The notes beneath the pieces were generated by a model. That model was not told the DNA's origin, ran no database searches, and saw only the letters and a program-made list of their open reading frames with translations. Positions 12,207 through 25,366 of a DNA stretch of 64,000 bases are shown here, piece after piece (the first letter of the stretch is position 1; each line of letters starts with the position of its first letter). The position numbers and the translations under genes are program-made. Origin of the DNA: Caprimulgus europaeus (Eukaryota; Chordata; Aves; Caprimulgiformes; Caprimulgidae). Location of the stretch: assembly GCA_907165065.1 (NCBI GenBank), contig OU015523.1, forward strand, positions 120,492,246-120,556,245, given 5' to 3'.

Positions 12207-12694
12207 CCACAATTGCAAGTACAAGTTTAAACAGAAGTTTTTGTAATGATTATATTTAGTTGTTTGAGTTTTTTTTTCTCAGCTGCTCTAATAGAAGCTG
12301 TTCGGGTTTTTTTCTCTCATTTTTCATCTTTTCCTGCTCTAAACCCAGGTCAAGAATGTGATTTTTCTCTCTGTTAAAAAACAGCATTATGTCTCAAGTG
12401 CTCATCAATTGCAAGTGCCCATTTAATTATTGCTAGACTTTAGAGCTTTTTATTCATTATCATCAAACTGGTACACAGCCATGTAATCCCTGTAGTGTGG
12501 GAAGCAACTAAGGTCAACTTTTAAGAGCAAATCAAAGGAGAAAAGTGTTGTCAGAGTGGCAGAAAATAGAGAGAAGAATATGTAGTAGTAGAAAAGAAGG
12601 AAAAACCTTTAGATTTCAAGAGTTATTTTGATGCAATTCTTTCATTCATATTAGTGCAAGCTAGAATAATTTCCCTGAAATCCATGATGAAATT

Positions 12695-12710
12695 AAAAAA
12701 AAAAAAAAAA
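12695..12710. repeat. Poly-A tract, 16 A
   Basis: Uninterrupted run of 16 A with no recognisable retrocopy upstream. Confidence 0.85.
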
Positions 12711-12974
12711 TCATCTGTTTCTTTTAGGCACAGACTTGAGTTTCATTGACTTAAGAAAATGCTCCTTGCTCTTAGCTAGTCCCTCTTAACTTCCAACATG
12801 TTTACCTGTAGCCATACTGAATACAAAGTCAAGCTATTTTAGTTAAAACATCTTCTCTTACATTTGAAGTTTTACATTACCCTGCAAGAAGAGGATAGCT
12901 GAAAATCATGCAAACAGTAATTCATAGCAACTCAATTAACAAGCTGTAACTCATTAAATCATTAGAATTATCAC

Positions 12975-13320
12975 ATAGAATTATAGAATCACCTGGTTGG
13001 AAAAGACCTTTGAGATCACTGAGTCCAGCTGTGCCTGTCCTCTACTAAACCATATCTCTGAGCACCCCATCTACCCATCTTTTAAACACCTCCAGGGATG
13101 GGGACTCAATCATCTCCCTAGACAGCCCTTTCTATTTCCTGATAACCCTTTCAGTGAAGAAATATTTCCTGACATACAATCTGTACCTCCACTGAGGAAA
13201 CTCAAGGCCATTGCCTCTTGGTCTATCATTAGTTACCTGGGAGAAAAGACACACACCTGCATCGCTACAGCCTCCTTTCAGGCAGTTGTAGACAGCAAAT
13301 AGGTCTCCCCTCAGCGTTCC
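12975..13320 (-). mobile_element. CR1 LINE, older subfamily, 3' end
   Basis: Minus-strand copy of about 345 bp with its tail at 12975, where attctat-type units read as atagaattatagaatc. Its 3' UTR has the 'cctggttggaaaagaccttt' then 'gagatcactgagtccagc' signature of an older CR1 subfamily, unlike the 'ggttggaagggacctt' type at 8841 and 48262. The ORF2 end is visible as its complement (cctccagggatggggactca; cctttcagtgaagaaatatttcc; ggtctcccctcagcg). The coding frame is broken, and the copy is 5'-truncated at about 13320. Confidence 0.93.
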
Positions 13321-14938
13321 TAAATGTGTGTTTCTACCCTTGTTCTTGTCTAGGATTCATGTAAGCACAAGATAAATAATACATTTTATTGAGATAGTTT
13401 TCTTGCTTACACTTTTTCCTAAATGTTACCTTGCAGCTTTTTATGTAATGAATAAAAGAATAAAAATCAGTAACCACATAAATGCTGGTAGTAGAAAATT
13501 GGGGGAAAACACCCTCAAGAAAGAGGGTTTCTATGGGGATATATTGGTATGTACTATGTATTCATAGTTTCTTAGTATGTGACTATATCAAGGTTTCTTT
13601 TTTTTTGGTCTCCAGGCTACTAGTTAGAGGGAGAAGTAATCACTTGCCATGATCATGATTCATAGTTGTAGTGTAAATATGAAAAACTCAGCATAAAAAC
13701 TTTTAAAAACTATAATTTTGATCAAATAAATGCACAAATTATAAGAAAAAAAAAAAAAAAGGTTTGTAGTTTTTCTGTATTGAAAGCTATTTTTCTATTT
13801 TTCTTCTGGTTCATCTTTTTAACCTTCATCACTTTCTTGATGAAAGCAAAGGAAACGTGTAGGCTTGCCCCTTTAAGTGTGAAGGGCAATCCACAAAACT
13901 TCAGTGACAAATATTGTCACTGTAAATTGCAGCTTCTGGGTTTTTTTCAGGCAGTTTGTCTTTTTTTTTTTTTTTTTTCACTGTCATTGCTGGGTTTCAA
14001 TAACCTGCTGCTTAAAGCATAACAGCCGGGAAACAGGGACAGAACAAGCCAGAGTCAAGTCCTTCCAGAAGTCTCCTTTACTTGTGAATTTTTCTGTGAC
14101 CAGCATTGCTATGACAGTGGTAACTGAGCTTAAACTACTGCATTGCTTGGTTGCTTTTAGATAAGCACTAAAGCTTGGGCATTGGGATGTTTAGGTTTGA
14201 GCCAAGTCCTAGATCAGATTTGGGTTCAGAGTCAGAAGCATCAGCATCAAAATTTCCCATTTCAGCCTCAAATGACAGCAGTATCTGGTGATCAGATGAC
14301 CTCGTATAATTTCTAGAACTTTTTAAGAAGCTAAGGGCTCTTGTGATTTTTGACGCCAAAAATAGTAAAAAAAAATAAAGGACCGGATTTTGTTCTGAGA
14401 ATTTCAGGGAAAACAACAAAATTTTTCTGCTTCTTGAAAGAAAAAATGATCAATGTGTTTAATGCAGTTAGCCAGAATATAGGAAGAACAGTTAAAAACA
14501 ACTGATTCTGTAGGCAAGTGGGTTTCTTGTCCTCTTCACCTCTGTGGTCTAGAAGATTATCCATGTTCTGCCATCTTTTGCACTCATATATATTACCAAA
14601 AATCTGGGAAAATGATGTATCGGATCTTCTATTCTTTTCCTGTATCAAGACCATCTCTTATGTTGGTTTAACAGTTTGTGAAGATGCAATAATATCAGAA
14701 GGGTTCTGGATTGAAATGAAATATTTTGGCTTTAAATTTCCACTCCATATCACCAGATTAAATATATACTCATATATTTATAACTATTTGCATATTTGCA
14801 TATACATGTGTGTGTGTTGAATGTAAAGTAGTGCATCCTTAAATGGATGAAGTATCTTTTTTGGCCTAGTTGGAAATGGAATGGATAGCAGAGGTAAACC
14901 GTCCTATTTTAAGATCTATATTTTTATACCTGGACCAA

Positions 14939-15050
14939 GTGTTGGTGTTTTGGGGGGCTTTGGGGTTTTTTTTTGTTGGTTTTGGGTTTTTTTGTTTGTT
15001 AAGGTTTGTTGGTTTTTGTTGGGTTCTTTTGTTGTTTTTTTTTTTTTTTT
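14939..15050 (+). repeat. G/T-rich low-complexity tract
   Basis: About 110 bp composed almost wholly of G and T on the plus strand, with G runs of six, four and three separated by T runs, ending in T16. The strand asymmetry is strong. Several G runs could support a G-quadruplex on the plus strand, which is an inference from the run pattern. Confidence 0.8.
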
Positions 15051-18000
15051 CCTTGGTGTATATAACACTAATTCTATGTTTTGGCCAAGGAATAGGATAT
15101 AACAGACCTTACTACAGTCAAATATATCTATCTAATTTATTGTATAATTTACTAGGTTTAAAAAAAAAGTATGCTAAATTTTGTCATGTGAACAACAAGT
15201 CAGGGAATCTGCTCTATAAATCTATGATGGTGACTTTCTAAAAGCTATTTGAATCAGTGACACAAGAAGAGCCTTCAGTCCTATTGTGTTGTCTTTCCAG
15301 TTTAACACTCATTAAATGTTTCACATGATCCCCTCACAGTAAATATAATTAAACTTCCTTTCATCTGGCACTGCACAGGACTTCAGTATTGCTTTCTAAT
15401 TCCAGTGTGGTACCAAAGAAACAAACTTCCTGAAATTGCAAGCCTTTGTAAAATGTCTTCCTTTTTTTAATTTTTATTTTTCTTTTTTTTTTTTAGTAGG
15501 ATGAATATATTTCTTACTTTGAAACATGGGATATTCTCCACTTCTGGGACATTGATGAAAAGCTGTAATTAAGGTAAGAAGAAGATAATTTCAAATTTTT
15601 TACAATTTCACAGTCTTGCAGCTTCTCATGGGTCAAGAAGCGGTGCCTGAAATTCTTCCTGTACTTCTTTTATTTACATTTCATTTAGAAACTCAAGTTA
15701 GTTTGTTCTATTTTTAGTGCCATAAAGACTCTTGTTACAGCAGCTTACTTAGCTATAACAGCACCTGCGGGCTTTCTTGATTTGTTGTTGGCGATGCCAT
15801 CGCAGATTTAAATTTTACCAGCCTGTGGGAAGAGATTACTTTTTTACAGAAAACAATCCTTTTTGTAAAGAAATTCACCCTGCAGGAATTTTAAGTCTCG
15901 AGGTTCTAAATCTGTATTTTTAACACTCTACAGTTGGAATAAAATTTGAAAACTAGCTATATAACCTGGGACCCTTAACTCCCACTCAAAGAAAATAAGA
16001 CTTAGGGGATTTATAAGCCTTTGATCCCCCTACTCCCCAACAACTAATGCCAGGATTGATCTCTCGGTTGTGTTGTTTTCCACTGAGATGCATTTTCTGG
16101 TGCACGTTGGATTTGAATAGGTAATATTCACGTATTAAGATAAAATTATATACTTCTTTCTGGAGGCATAGAGTCACAAATATAAAGCTGCAGCTTTTTA
16201 AAGGAGTGGAGTGCATGAATACTAACAAATCTGGTGGCGATGGATCTGGATATCTCTTGTAAGCAAATCCTTGTTATAAGCAGTATTGTGAATAAACTTA
16301 AATTATTACATCTAAAATAAGCAGAAGATTGATGGCATGGAGTCTAGTACTTAGGAACAAATGGATTTACTAATCTCTTATGCTTTGTGTGGTGGGATTA
16401 TCACCAGAGTGTACAGCATGGAGTTAATCTAGCAGCTTGCTTGGTCTTTGGTATAACTTATCACATCTATTTTTTGCAGTGCACTGCTATGAGATAAAAC
16501 ATGTAGTGTTGCTTTTCTTTATATCCGTCACTTATTTACTGATCAGAAAACCAGCTAATTATTATACAACTGAAACACTGTTCAAGTGTCCTAAATAAAC
16601 TTTTTTAATGGATTACATATACATATAAATACATATAATAACAAAAATCAGTGGTATTTACTGAACAAAATATATATATGGAGATACATAAGATGTGACT
16701 AAATCTTGACAGATTATTTCTTTCACACAAAATACTTGTCTGTTTTCGAGTGAGTCTCATAGATTTAATCTTTTTACAGCTGAATTAGTGAGAGCTGTGT
16801 TTTGATGGTTGCTGTTGTCTGGGATCACCTTGTCCAAGTGGTGTTGGCATGGTGATCATTACTATATTAATCACTGTCCAGTCACAAGTTTGTTAAGAAA
16901 CTTGGCTGCAGGATAAAGCAACAAAGGTTTTGTGAAAATTTGGTCAAGAAGTTTGTCAATATTGTTCAATTATAATCTATAATGAAATTATCTAAGGTTC
17001 TATATGTGTAAATATGTTTAAATATGAGCAATACTGTGCACCCTCTATACAGTCTATAGGTTGCAATCTGTATTTATAGGATGATAGAACACATTCTTTA
17101 CAGGAAGTTGCAGATGATCAATTTATCTTTCCTTATTTAATTGCAAATTAAGTCCTCAGTAGTGCAATGGTTAGAAATGCCTCAGTCAGGCCCTTGTAAA
17201 TTCCTATGAGAACAGCCAAAAGCCTTCAGCAAAGACCATGTTGTGTCCTAAAAATACTTGAAAAAATCAAAAGCAATTTTCTGAGTTAAACCAAAACTTC
17301 AGTTTCTTTATCCACTACCATCAAGAATACATTTTTGCTGCTATATTATGTTATTATATTTAACTGAGTTGGTCACATTTCATTATGTCTTGAAGTGTGA
17401 GTTAACTTGATTGCTGTAAATTGACAGTTTATATCCAAGATCTAACCCAAGCATCCCAACAGCTGTTAGCAGATGCTGAGAATCTTTTGGTCTTACCCCG
17501 TACTTCAAAGCATACACTGACATTTCAGATGATGTTTCTATATTCCTGAGTGAGAAAACAAACTATCATTCCTTGTTGAACTAAATACACAGCTTCTGAA
17601 TTATCAGTTCTTAGCAGCATTGTGATATCTGACAATTTACATGCAATGTGTGAAACTGGAAGTGAGATTTTGACTGTAAACATATCAAAGCATCGTTCTA
17701 CCTGATTTTAATGTTCATTACATAATCTTTACATTACTATCAACTTATTTGATTTATATTAATAAAATTAAACACAGATTTAAATCCACTGTTTCAAAAA
17801 CTTACCACTTTATTTCTTTCAAGTAGCATTCTAGTAATTTTTGGTTGTTTCTCTAGCCAGAAATTTGAGTGGCAAACTATTATCATGAAAGAGACAGATG
17901 GCTAAGTTTGCAAGCTCATATCGAGCAGGACCTAGAATGGGACCTTCTGGAAGTAGAAGAATAGAACAAAATGTGGTTTTAATTGTAGGATTAGAATCAG

Positions 18001-19383
18001 AACTATTTCACTTTTGCAAAAATAAAATCCTCCTTGTTAGCTTGGTGAGCTAGTGAAACATCAGAGATTTATGAGACGCTGCTGTCAAAGAGTGGTTAGA
18101 AAGTAATCTCTGTAAAACGGGTGTAACCTCTGGGGTTCAAGCATACTCCCTGCCTGCCCACCTGAAATAGCACACAGCAGAATCAAACTGTGGCTATTAT
18201 TTTCCTAAGCCCAGAGCTTAAGTTAGATCTTCCTTACGAAATAAATTGCTGCTGAATATGGAACAGAATCAGAACCATGAAACTAAAATAACGTATGATT
18301 CCCAAAATAAAAACCATTTCAGACTTTGAACAAAACCTTATTTTATTCTGGTAGAGACTGTTTAGAGGTTTTTTGGTGATTAGAAGGCATTCAGCCACAA
18401 ATGGAAGGAATGTATTCAAGCTTCAGTATGTTTTATTGCCAGGCTTCTAGAGACTCTAAATCCCAACATGACTGGGACTGAACGCACTTGGATTTTTGTT
18501 AGAGGCAAGGCAAGGCAAGGTAAAGCAAGAGAACACAACCTGTGTTATACAGACCCCACTCAAATGTCACTAGATATTGTACACATGTAAACATATCACC
18601 TGATAAAACAAACAAACAAAAACAAACGAACATTGAATCATCAAATGGAGCCTAATTGCAGTATTATACAGATTGTTTGAGACTGTTTGACAGATGTAAG
18701 TGACTTTATTGGTGCTCATGTCAGTGAAAGGAACAAGAATCTGTTTATCTTCTTCCCTTTTAAGACAACAACATCAACAAAAATAAAAACAAACAAACAA
18801 AAAAAGAGTTAGAAATAGCAACATCAAACAACATGCTTTCTTTTTAAACAGAAGCAACAGTTTTACATGCAACTGTTAGAGAATCTCTGGATATGTTAAT
18901 AAAGCTATAGATAGTATATGTCATTCAGGTACTGTCAGAGGAACAGAAGTGTCCTCTTCTGGGAATGCATTGTTTGATATATCTGTCACTGGATGCCTTC
19001 TGGTCCATTACAAAACAAACTATGTTGCACTTCATAGATATCTATTTGTAGTTCTTCCTAAGAACAGAGCCATTGACAGAATGGGACAATAGGAAGGAGG
19101 AAAGGAACCTGTTGGATGCACAGATTATTTGAGGATAGCTTTCTCCAAAGGCAATCTCTTGTAGTTCTGTGAGTGAAAACACCCTAAACCACAACCTGTT
19201 TGATATTTGGAGCCTGATAACAATAAAAACTCTGTCTTTACAGCATCTTCTAACTTTGTCTATGTTTTATCTAAGGTGTAAAACAAGAAAAGTACTTGTC
19301 TTTTTGCATATGTAACTATCCAAAGCAGCTTTGTTTGCTGTACAATGGGGGATGGCAGCCAACTTCCAAATAGCATAAGTAAA

Positions 19384-19447
19384 GGGTTTGGGGGTTTATG
19401 ATGTGTGTTTTTGGTTTGTTTTGTGGGTTTTTTCTTCTTTTTTTTGT
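19384..19447 (+). repeat. G/T-rich low-complexity tract
   Basis: About 64 bp of gggtttggggg and tgtgtgtttttggtttg type sequence ending in a T/C run. It is similar in style to the tract at 14939 but shorter. Confidence 0.7.
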
Positions 19448-20172
19448 AATTTAATTTGGTAGCTGTTATCAGAAACTATGATTTCAGCTATGGCAGGGCA
19501 ATGAACTAGCTACAGGGCTTTTGAAACAGAATTAAAACAAGACATTAGCCCAGAAAAACAACATTGTTTACTGGTGGTGTGATAAAATCAGAGAGCATGT
19601 CATAACAACTAACAGATCACCAATGCAGCTGACTGGTTTGTTTATCAGCCTCATTGTAGCAAGTCTATCATTATTTCTTGCACTGCTAAACATCTACATC
19701 TTGATTTTCTGACAGTATCTGGAATTGGACTTTGTGACCCAGTTAATCCTTTCTAGTTTCCAACATTCATTATACAGCAGTAGTATAATAAATAATATAT
19801 ACATAAAAACTTAATTATGATAATTGGTATTTGTATTTGATACATCTCAGCTAATATATCAAATCACAGTGTATGCACAATGCCATTATCTCCCTTACAT
19901 TGTATACAAAATTTTGTAGAGATTAGAGAGATATTATATTATACCGAGATGTGCTATATTCTCATTTCTTCCATTGTTGCTTATGGAATTCAAAAGCCTT
20001 CTTAGTGTACTTTCCAAGGGGATTTTTGTTGTGCTTTCTTTTCATAATCTTTATTCATACCCTGTTTAATTCTAATGATAGCTTTAGGCATAATTTTCTA
20101 TACTTAAGTAGATATGGAGAATAGCAGTATCAGATCAATATCTGGAACCAAATCCATTATGTGTGTGTCCAC

Positions 20173-20191
20173 AAAAAAAAAAAAAAAAAAA
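20173..20191. repeat. Poly-A tract, 19 A
   Basis: Uninterrupted A19. The preceding sequence is not recognisable as a retrocopy. Confidence 0.9.
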
Positions 20192-20330
20192 GCTGAAGGT
20201 AACAGCACTTTTGCTACATTTATACTTTCTAAAGTGTGTAAAGTTCATGAACTAAGGTATTCTGGGATATATCTTGAGCTTAAGGTACAAAATCAGCTTT
20301 TTCTAGTGCTTATACTTCCTATTTTCCTGA

Positions 20331-20420
20331 CAAGAATTTGGGTATTTTCATGGTGTGGTTTCCTTGTATGATTGTCAAGAAATGCTGGTATTTTCATGGT
20401 GTGGTTGGTAAATTATTGCT
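20331..20420. repeat. Two-copy tandem duplication, about 46-bp unit
   Basis: The 20-mer ggtattttcatggtgtggtt occurs perfectly at 20341-20360 and again at 20387-20406. Weaker similarity extends to the left (caagaat.. against caagaaat..). The offset is 46 bp. The rest of the unit has diverged, so the duplication is not very recent or the unit boundaries are short. Confidence 0.85.
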
Positions 20421-21360
20421 ATGGTAGAGTTAACCAGGATAACTGAGTATCTAACTACTAAGACATTATTGAGCTGTGGGGCAAATAATATCAGTTCTTG
20501 TTTCTGAATTTCAGCAATTTCAATTGGTGAAAAGTTATAAAAAAGTACTGAATCTTCTGTTATGAAAGAGAAATGTTTAAAGGTGGCTAATGCTATTCCT
20601 GCCTGATAGAAAATCAAGTTTCTAAAGTCTGTTTATTTTCTTGTGTCTCTGTGATGTGACAGGAGAAGGTGATCTCTGCAGTTACAGGGAGACATCAGTT
20701 ACAGTGCCATTCATAAATATCGTTTGTTCGGCAATAATGTCTTATCTGTCTGCTTTTTCCTTCCTTCAAAAGGCAGCTTTTTCATGAGTTTCTGATTTTG
20801 AGATTTCTTTATTCTTTAAAAAACTTACCTGATGGTTAAGAGGACTTATAACTTCACTCTGACAGATGGAATGTTTCAGGGGGGTTTGTTTCATCCAAAG
20901 CAAGGTATTCCAAAGGTATTTTCAAGATAGGTAAAAGTACAAGCTCAGCTTGATGGTGGGATCAAACATTTAAAATAACTGATTACAGAATTCCTATGAA
21001 AATTTTAGATGGAAACACTGAGTACAATAATTAAAAATGCAAGGAAGTCTCCACTGAGCTTTTTCCCTCATGTTTTTTTTTCTTTTTAATTTTTGTGGAG
21101 TATTACTATTAAAACCTCATGATGTCAATGCCTTGCCAAAGCTGCTGGCTGAAACTGCATCGTGAGTTCCCCTGTACACCAGCACCTGATGTGCTGTTTG
21201 TTGGCACCTACCAAATTCACATCACTGCTGCAGATGCACTTAGTGTTCAAGTAAAACTCCGAAAATTTGCTAACCTAAGCTTCTATAAAATGCCAGTGTA
21301 AATGATTTACACAGATGGCTTAATCCACTTGAGTAAACTGGTGCTTAATTTGAGAGGAAA

Positions 21361-21413
21361 TTATTATTATTATCATTATCATTATTATTATTGTTATTGT
21401 TGTTGTTGTTGTT
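21361..21413 (+). repeat. (ATT)n/(GTT)n trinucleotide microsatellite
   Basis: About 53 bp of TTA/TCA units grading into TTG units before an A run. It is an impure trinucleotide tract. Confidence 0.9.
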
Positions 21414-22554
21414 AAAAAAGATTTTAGAATGTTATTGTATTATTTAATTTGTTAATTTCTTATGCAAATACCTGCTTGAACCTTTCACTCTTACTCATGG
21501 CATCTTCAGTGAAAGTGTTAAAGAACTGTTTCCTTAATTATAATTAACTATGATTACACATCACACTTTGTTGTGATGCATGATGTCGTGCTTTGTGTCC
21601 CAGAACATGGAATTTTTTTATAATGAAAAACATCTAAAGTGTAAATACAGTGAAATTAATCTATGCTAGATATAATCACAAGGTTTTCCAGGGAAGAGTT
21701 AGGTTGGTTTTGGGCTGGCCAAATCACACTCTGCCAAACAACTTTCAGGCAGTGTTGGGAAATTAGCACAGCTAAGGATGATTCCCCACTTGTAGTTTTG
21801 ATGCAGGAGGGTAACTAGATTTAATGACAAGGCAGTAGGTTGTTCCATGCTAGCTGGCCTCTACCCAAGGATAGTGCTGGGCACAGTCAGGTCGCTAGTA
21901 TAGATATTCATGGCCCTGGTGCTCACGCTTGCTCTTCACTGCATTGACATGTGCCAGAGACCTTCGAGGCTAACCAGCATGTGCCCTCAGATGTCTGTGT
22001 TACAATTTCTCTAATTAGCCTGTGCCCTAAAGTTAGAGGCACAACACCATTACCTTCTGAACACCCCAGAGAGTTGCTTTGTCAGCTATTTTGGAAGGAA
22101 TCCAGTTTTAAGACTCACCCCAGCCATGGCAAAAGACTACCCTGCTGTGATCAGAATCAGCTGTGTTGTTCTGCAGAGATGAAAAGAATATTTAGCCCAA
22201 AACATTGAATAAATGACTAGTTGCATGAATAAAATATTAACTAACACTAGAGCTTCTTCACTGCTCCAGCATTTCACCAAGCTTCTGAAGCCACCTTGCA
22301 GATTTTGTCATTTGCTCAAGATATAGCATGCTCTGAAGAGTTCTTCCCTCCTTTCCCTTTTCTCTGAGGTGACTATTACATCCATTAAGAAAAATTGCTT
22401 AGAGGAATCTGCTTCCTCTGTAGTACAAGATACTTCCACCTAGAGATACAGGTGTCCATCATTCTCTATAACTGGGTATCAGGAGAGCACATGAGACAGC
22501 GGATGACTGCGTCACTTCTACTATTTCTCTAAAATTACTTTATTATTTCCATTG

Positions 22555-22588
22555 TATATTTAATTATATTTAATTATATTTTTTTTTT
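22555..22588 (+). repeat. A/T-rich short tandem repeat
   Basis: Tandem tatatttaat-type units of about 10 bp run into a T run. This is simple A/T-rich sequence. Confidence 0.7.
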
Positions 22589-23241
22589 ACCTTTTGGTTT
22601 TAGTCTTCCTTCTTTTGTTTACAGCTTTATCATCCCAAGTGATATGTATTTTTTATGAGCTATGTGTTATGAGGAATAATACAAAAATGCATAATGTATA
22701 AAGACTTAGGATTCACGTTTAACTAGCTACAACTTTTGCATGCTTTCTACATATAACATCTAGATACAGGTAAATGTTCTTTTGAAGAGGAAATTTTTTA
22801 AAAAATATATATACATTCCCTATTTGATAATTGGAAGGAACTTTGTCACAAACATGAATTTAATATGATGTCAAAATTTATATAATTAACCCATTCATAA
22901 GTAACTGTATAAATTCAGTTTAGCAATCTACTGAAAAGCAAAACCACTGTGCAATTACGCTGCAATTACAAGTTAATTACATAGATATTACAGCATCTGC
23001 ATTTTACTTATACTGTCTTTTCCAAATTATAGTAATTAACCTTGCAGCTTCCAAGTTTTACCTTGCATAACAATAAAGTACATGACCTGGTTAAGTGAAA
23101 TTTTTCTGCTCTTACATTCACTTCATATAAAACCTTATATGAAATACTGTCAATATCATTTCACTAGTTAATTTAAATTGAGAGTTCCTTAAAGACAGTA
23201 GACAACAGTATGTTTATAATTTATATATAATATCTTACTGG

Positions 23242-23262
23242 AAATAAATAAATAAATAAATA
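23242..23262 (+). repeat. (AAAT)5 microsatellite
   Basis: Five consecutive aaat units in A/T-rich DNA. Confidence 0.9.
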
Positions 23263-23833
23263 TCATTTAGATCTGGACTTTAAAAGTTTTTAAGTATAGT
23301 ATTCTAGACTTTCTCTCTTTTCTGAGTTAAAAACTAAGGTTTAGTTTCATCCTTCCTAACTTAAGATACCTGAGATAGAATGAATTGTGTTTCCTTACTT
23401 CATTTTTTGTAAAGGGAACTAGACTGCCTTAAACTAACTTGTACCTTGCAGATTTAGTTTTCCCAGTTCTTACTGACTTCCAAACTTAGTGGGTGCCATG
23501 AGCCAGTTTTCCCCTCCCCATCAGTCTCTGTGCTCTTCTTTCTCATAGCCATTGGCACCTGACCCACAATCCAAGCTGCCTAATATGCCTGCACAAAAAA
23601 TATATATGTACATGGATTGTATTGTCAGTGCAACTTTTTATACTGAATAACAGAATATGAGTATTTATGACTTTGCCAATTATATGAAACATTATCTTTT
23701 ATTCAAAAGGACATGTTTAAACTTGTTCTGAAGCATACTTTGTTTTCAGATCTATAGGCACAAAGAAAAGTGAAGTCTGATGTTCTGTTTTCAGAAGAGG
23801 TCATCCTTATGCTTCCTGTGATTTTTCCACAAA

Positions 23834-23905
23834 TGTGCTAAGTGCTGTGCATAAAACAAAGTACAAGCCTTGTCTAGATAGTGTTGATAGCCTAAAACAG
23901 AGATT
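23834..23905 (+). mobile_element. Possible MIR/amniote SINE relic
   Basis: The order 'gtgctaagtgctgtgcataa', 'aacaaagtacaagcc', 'tagcctaaaacagag' resembles the block 'gcgctgtacaaacacaaagtaaGagacagtccctg...cttacaatctaaa' seen in old amniote MIR-type elements. It is short and diverged, and no ends are visible. Confidence 0.35.
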
Positions 23906-24108
23906 ATAGGTGCATCAAATGCATAGGAGAGGAGTAGGAAGGAGTGACATAATCCTGGTTAATATGTTAAGAATTATTTCCAGAATGAGACTCATCTAAG
24001 TCTTGTCTTTATTATTATCAAAATCAGACTTTCAGTAGGTATTTTAAAGTCCTTATTTGTCTTTGACTGTCATGGATTTTCTTTTTATAAAAGTAGCCTA
24101 AGACATAC

Positions 24109-24340
24109 ACAGAATCCCAGAACTGCCCCGATTGGAAAAACCCTTTAAGGTCATGGAGTCCAACCATTAACCCAACACTGACAAGTCCCCGACTAACCCA
24201 TGTTCCTCAGCACTGTGTCTACACAACTCCTCAATCCCCCCAGGGATGGAGACTCCACCACTGCCCTGGGCAACCCATTACAATGCCTGAGAACCCTTTC
24301 AGTAAATAAATTATTCCACATATCCAAATCTTTGTTGGAC
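24109..24340 (-). mobile_element. CR1 LINE 3' end, older subfamily
   Basis: Minus-strand copy of about 230 bp. The tail side reads 'acagaatcccagaactgccc', followed by 'gattggaaaaaccctttaag' and a 'tggagtccaacc' signature. The ORF2 end shows as its complement: 'ccagggatggagactccacc', 'tgccctgggcaaccc', 'cctttcagtaaataaattattcc'. It belongs with the copy at 12975 rather than with the ttggaaggg group. It is 5'-truncated or too diverged to follow beyond about 24340. Confidence 0.9.
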
Positions 24341-25194
24341 TCCAGCAGAAATGCACTTTACCTCTTGAAGAGGGGAGAAAAAAGATACAAGAGATTTGAA
24401 GCCTGTATGCTTCCAGGACCATCTGAAAGTCTAATCATGACATGTTGTACATCCTTTAATTTCATGAGCCTATTTGTTCACAATTAATCAATGATGTAAT
24501 TTTAAATAATCTGATTAAGACATTTTGCCTCAGGAATAGAAAGTAATTCAAAGAATTGCAGACACAGTAATACCAGCAACAGGGACTGATGATTTCCTGT
24601 TCCTCATTGTGACAAGCTTCAATTTAAAGTTAGCACATTTTATCATAAAAAAGAGAAATAAAAAAACCCCTGATGTGTATGTTTCATATGCATACATCTA
24701 AAGTACTACCAAGAAAGCAAACAAAGGATCTTTCCCATCTACAAATGGGAAAATAATAGTTTTATGAAGTTGAGGGAGAGAACTGTGTTATGTATCTCTA
24801 TTAGAGGAGCAGATTAATGACATTTTTTTAGATGGCTGCATATGCTTTTCTTTTCTTTATGTTCATCATGGTGTGAACCAGAAGCGAATGTTTGTTCTTA
24901 AACCTTTATTTACCCATATCAGTAAACCTGAGAAAGAGTTTTCCTGTACAGATTTGCACTAAAGAATAAATGACCTCGGGTTTTTTTGTTTTGTTTTGTT
25001 GTGTTTTTTTTTTTTCCCTTTCTCCTGGAGTTTTGGTTTAATAGATATATATCTTTTTCTTCCTCGATAAACACATGGAATCTAACTAAAAACATTTTTA
25101 TTTCTCTGTTCATTGACAATGTCAATGAATATTCCTTCATGCCTTATAAATATTTGGAAGAATTATATTCATTACAGTACACATAAGTGAATCA
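24341..25194. other. Unique A/T-rich DNA, no gene seen
   Basis: It contains a T/G-rich tract at 24978-25016 (gggtttttttgttttgttttg followed by a T run) and no recognisable dispersed repeat. The short open frames here run through that tract. Confidence 0.6.
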
Positions 25195-25304
25195 GGGAAT
25201 CAGGGAGAGAATTGGAGGGGTAAAGGTAAGGAGACTTGTAGGTTGAGATAAGAAAAAATTAATAATTAGAGTAAAATATAATTAAAATAGTAATAATAAC
25301 CCTA

Positions 25305-25315
<11 letters not shown>

Positions 25316-25361
<46 letters not shown>
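25316..25361. repeat. (AT)n microsatellite inside the LTR
   Basis: 46 bp of pure alternating A and T, lying in the region where this LTR family carries a T/A-rich run. It is therefore an expansion within the LTR rather than separate flanking DNA. Confidence 0.95.

Positions 25362-25366
<5 letters not shown>

Larger units (their letters stand above)
13321..24108. other. Long repeat-poor stretch, no supportable gene
   Basis: Nearly 11 kb in which I recognise no CR1 or LTR copy. It contains mononucleotide runs (A15 at 13746, T18 at 13961, A19 at 20173), G/T-rich tracts (14939-15050, 19384-19447), (AAAC)-type patches (18604-18631, 18777-18806), a GGCAA-like patch (18503-18530), an ATT/GTT tract, an (AAAT)5 tract and a MIR-like relic near 23834. 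Open frames such as 14331-14654 minus and 14870-15241 plus lie in low-complexity DNA and have no domains. Confidence 0.55.

Noticed and set aside
14870..15241. 123-codon plus-strand open frame
   Set aside because: Its centre is a translation of the G/T-rich low-complexity tract. The flanks show nothing recognisable.
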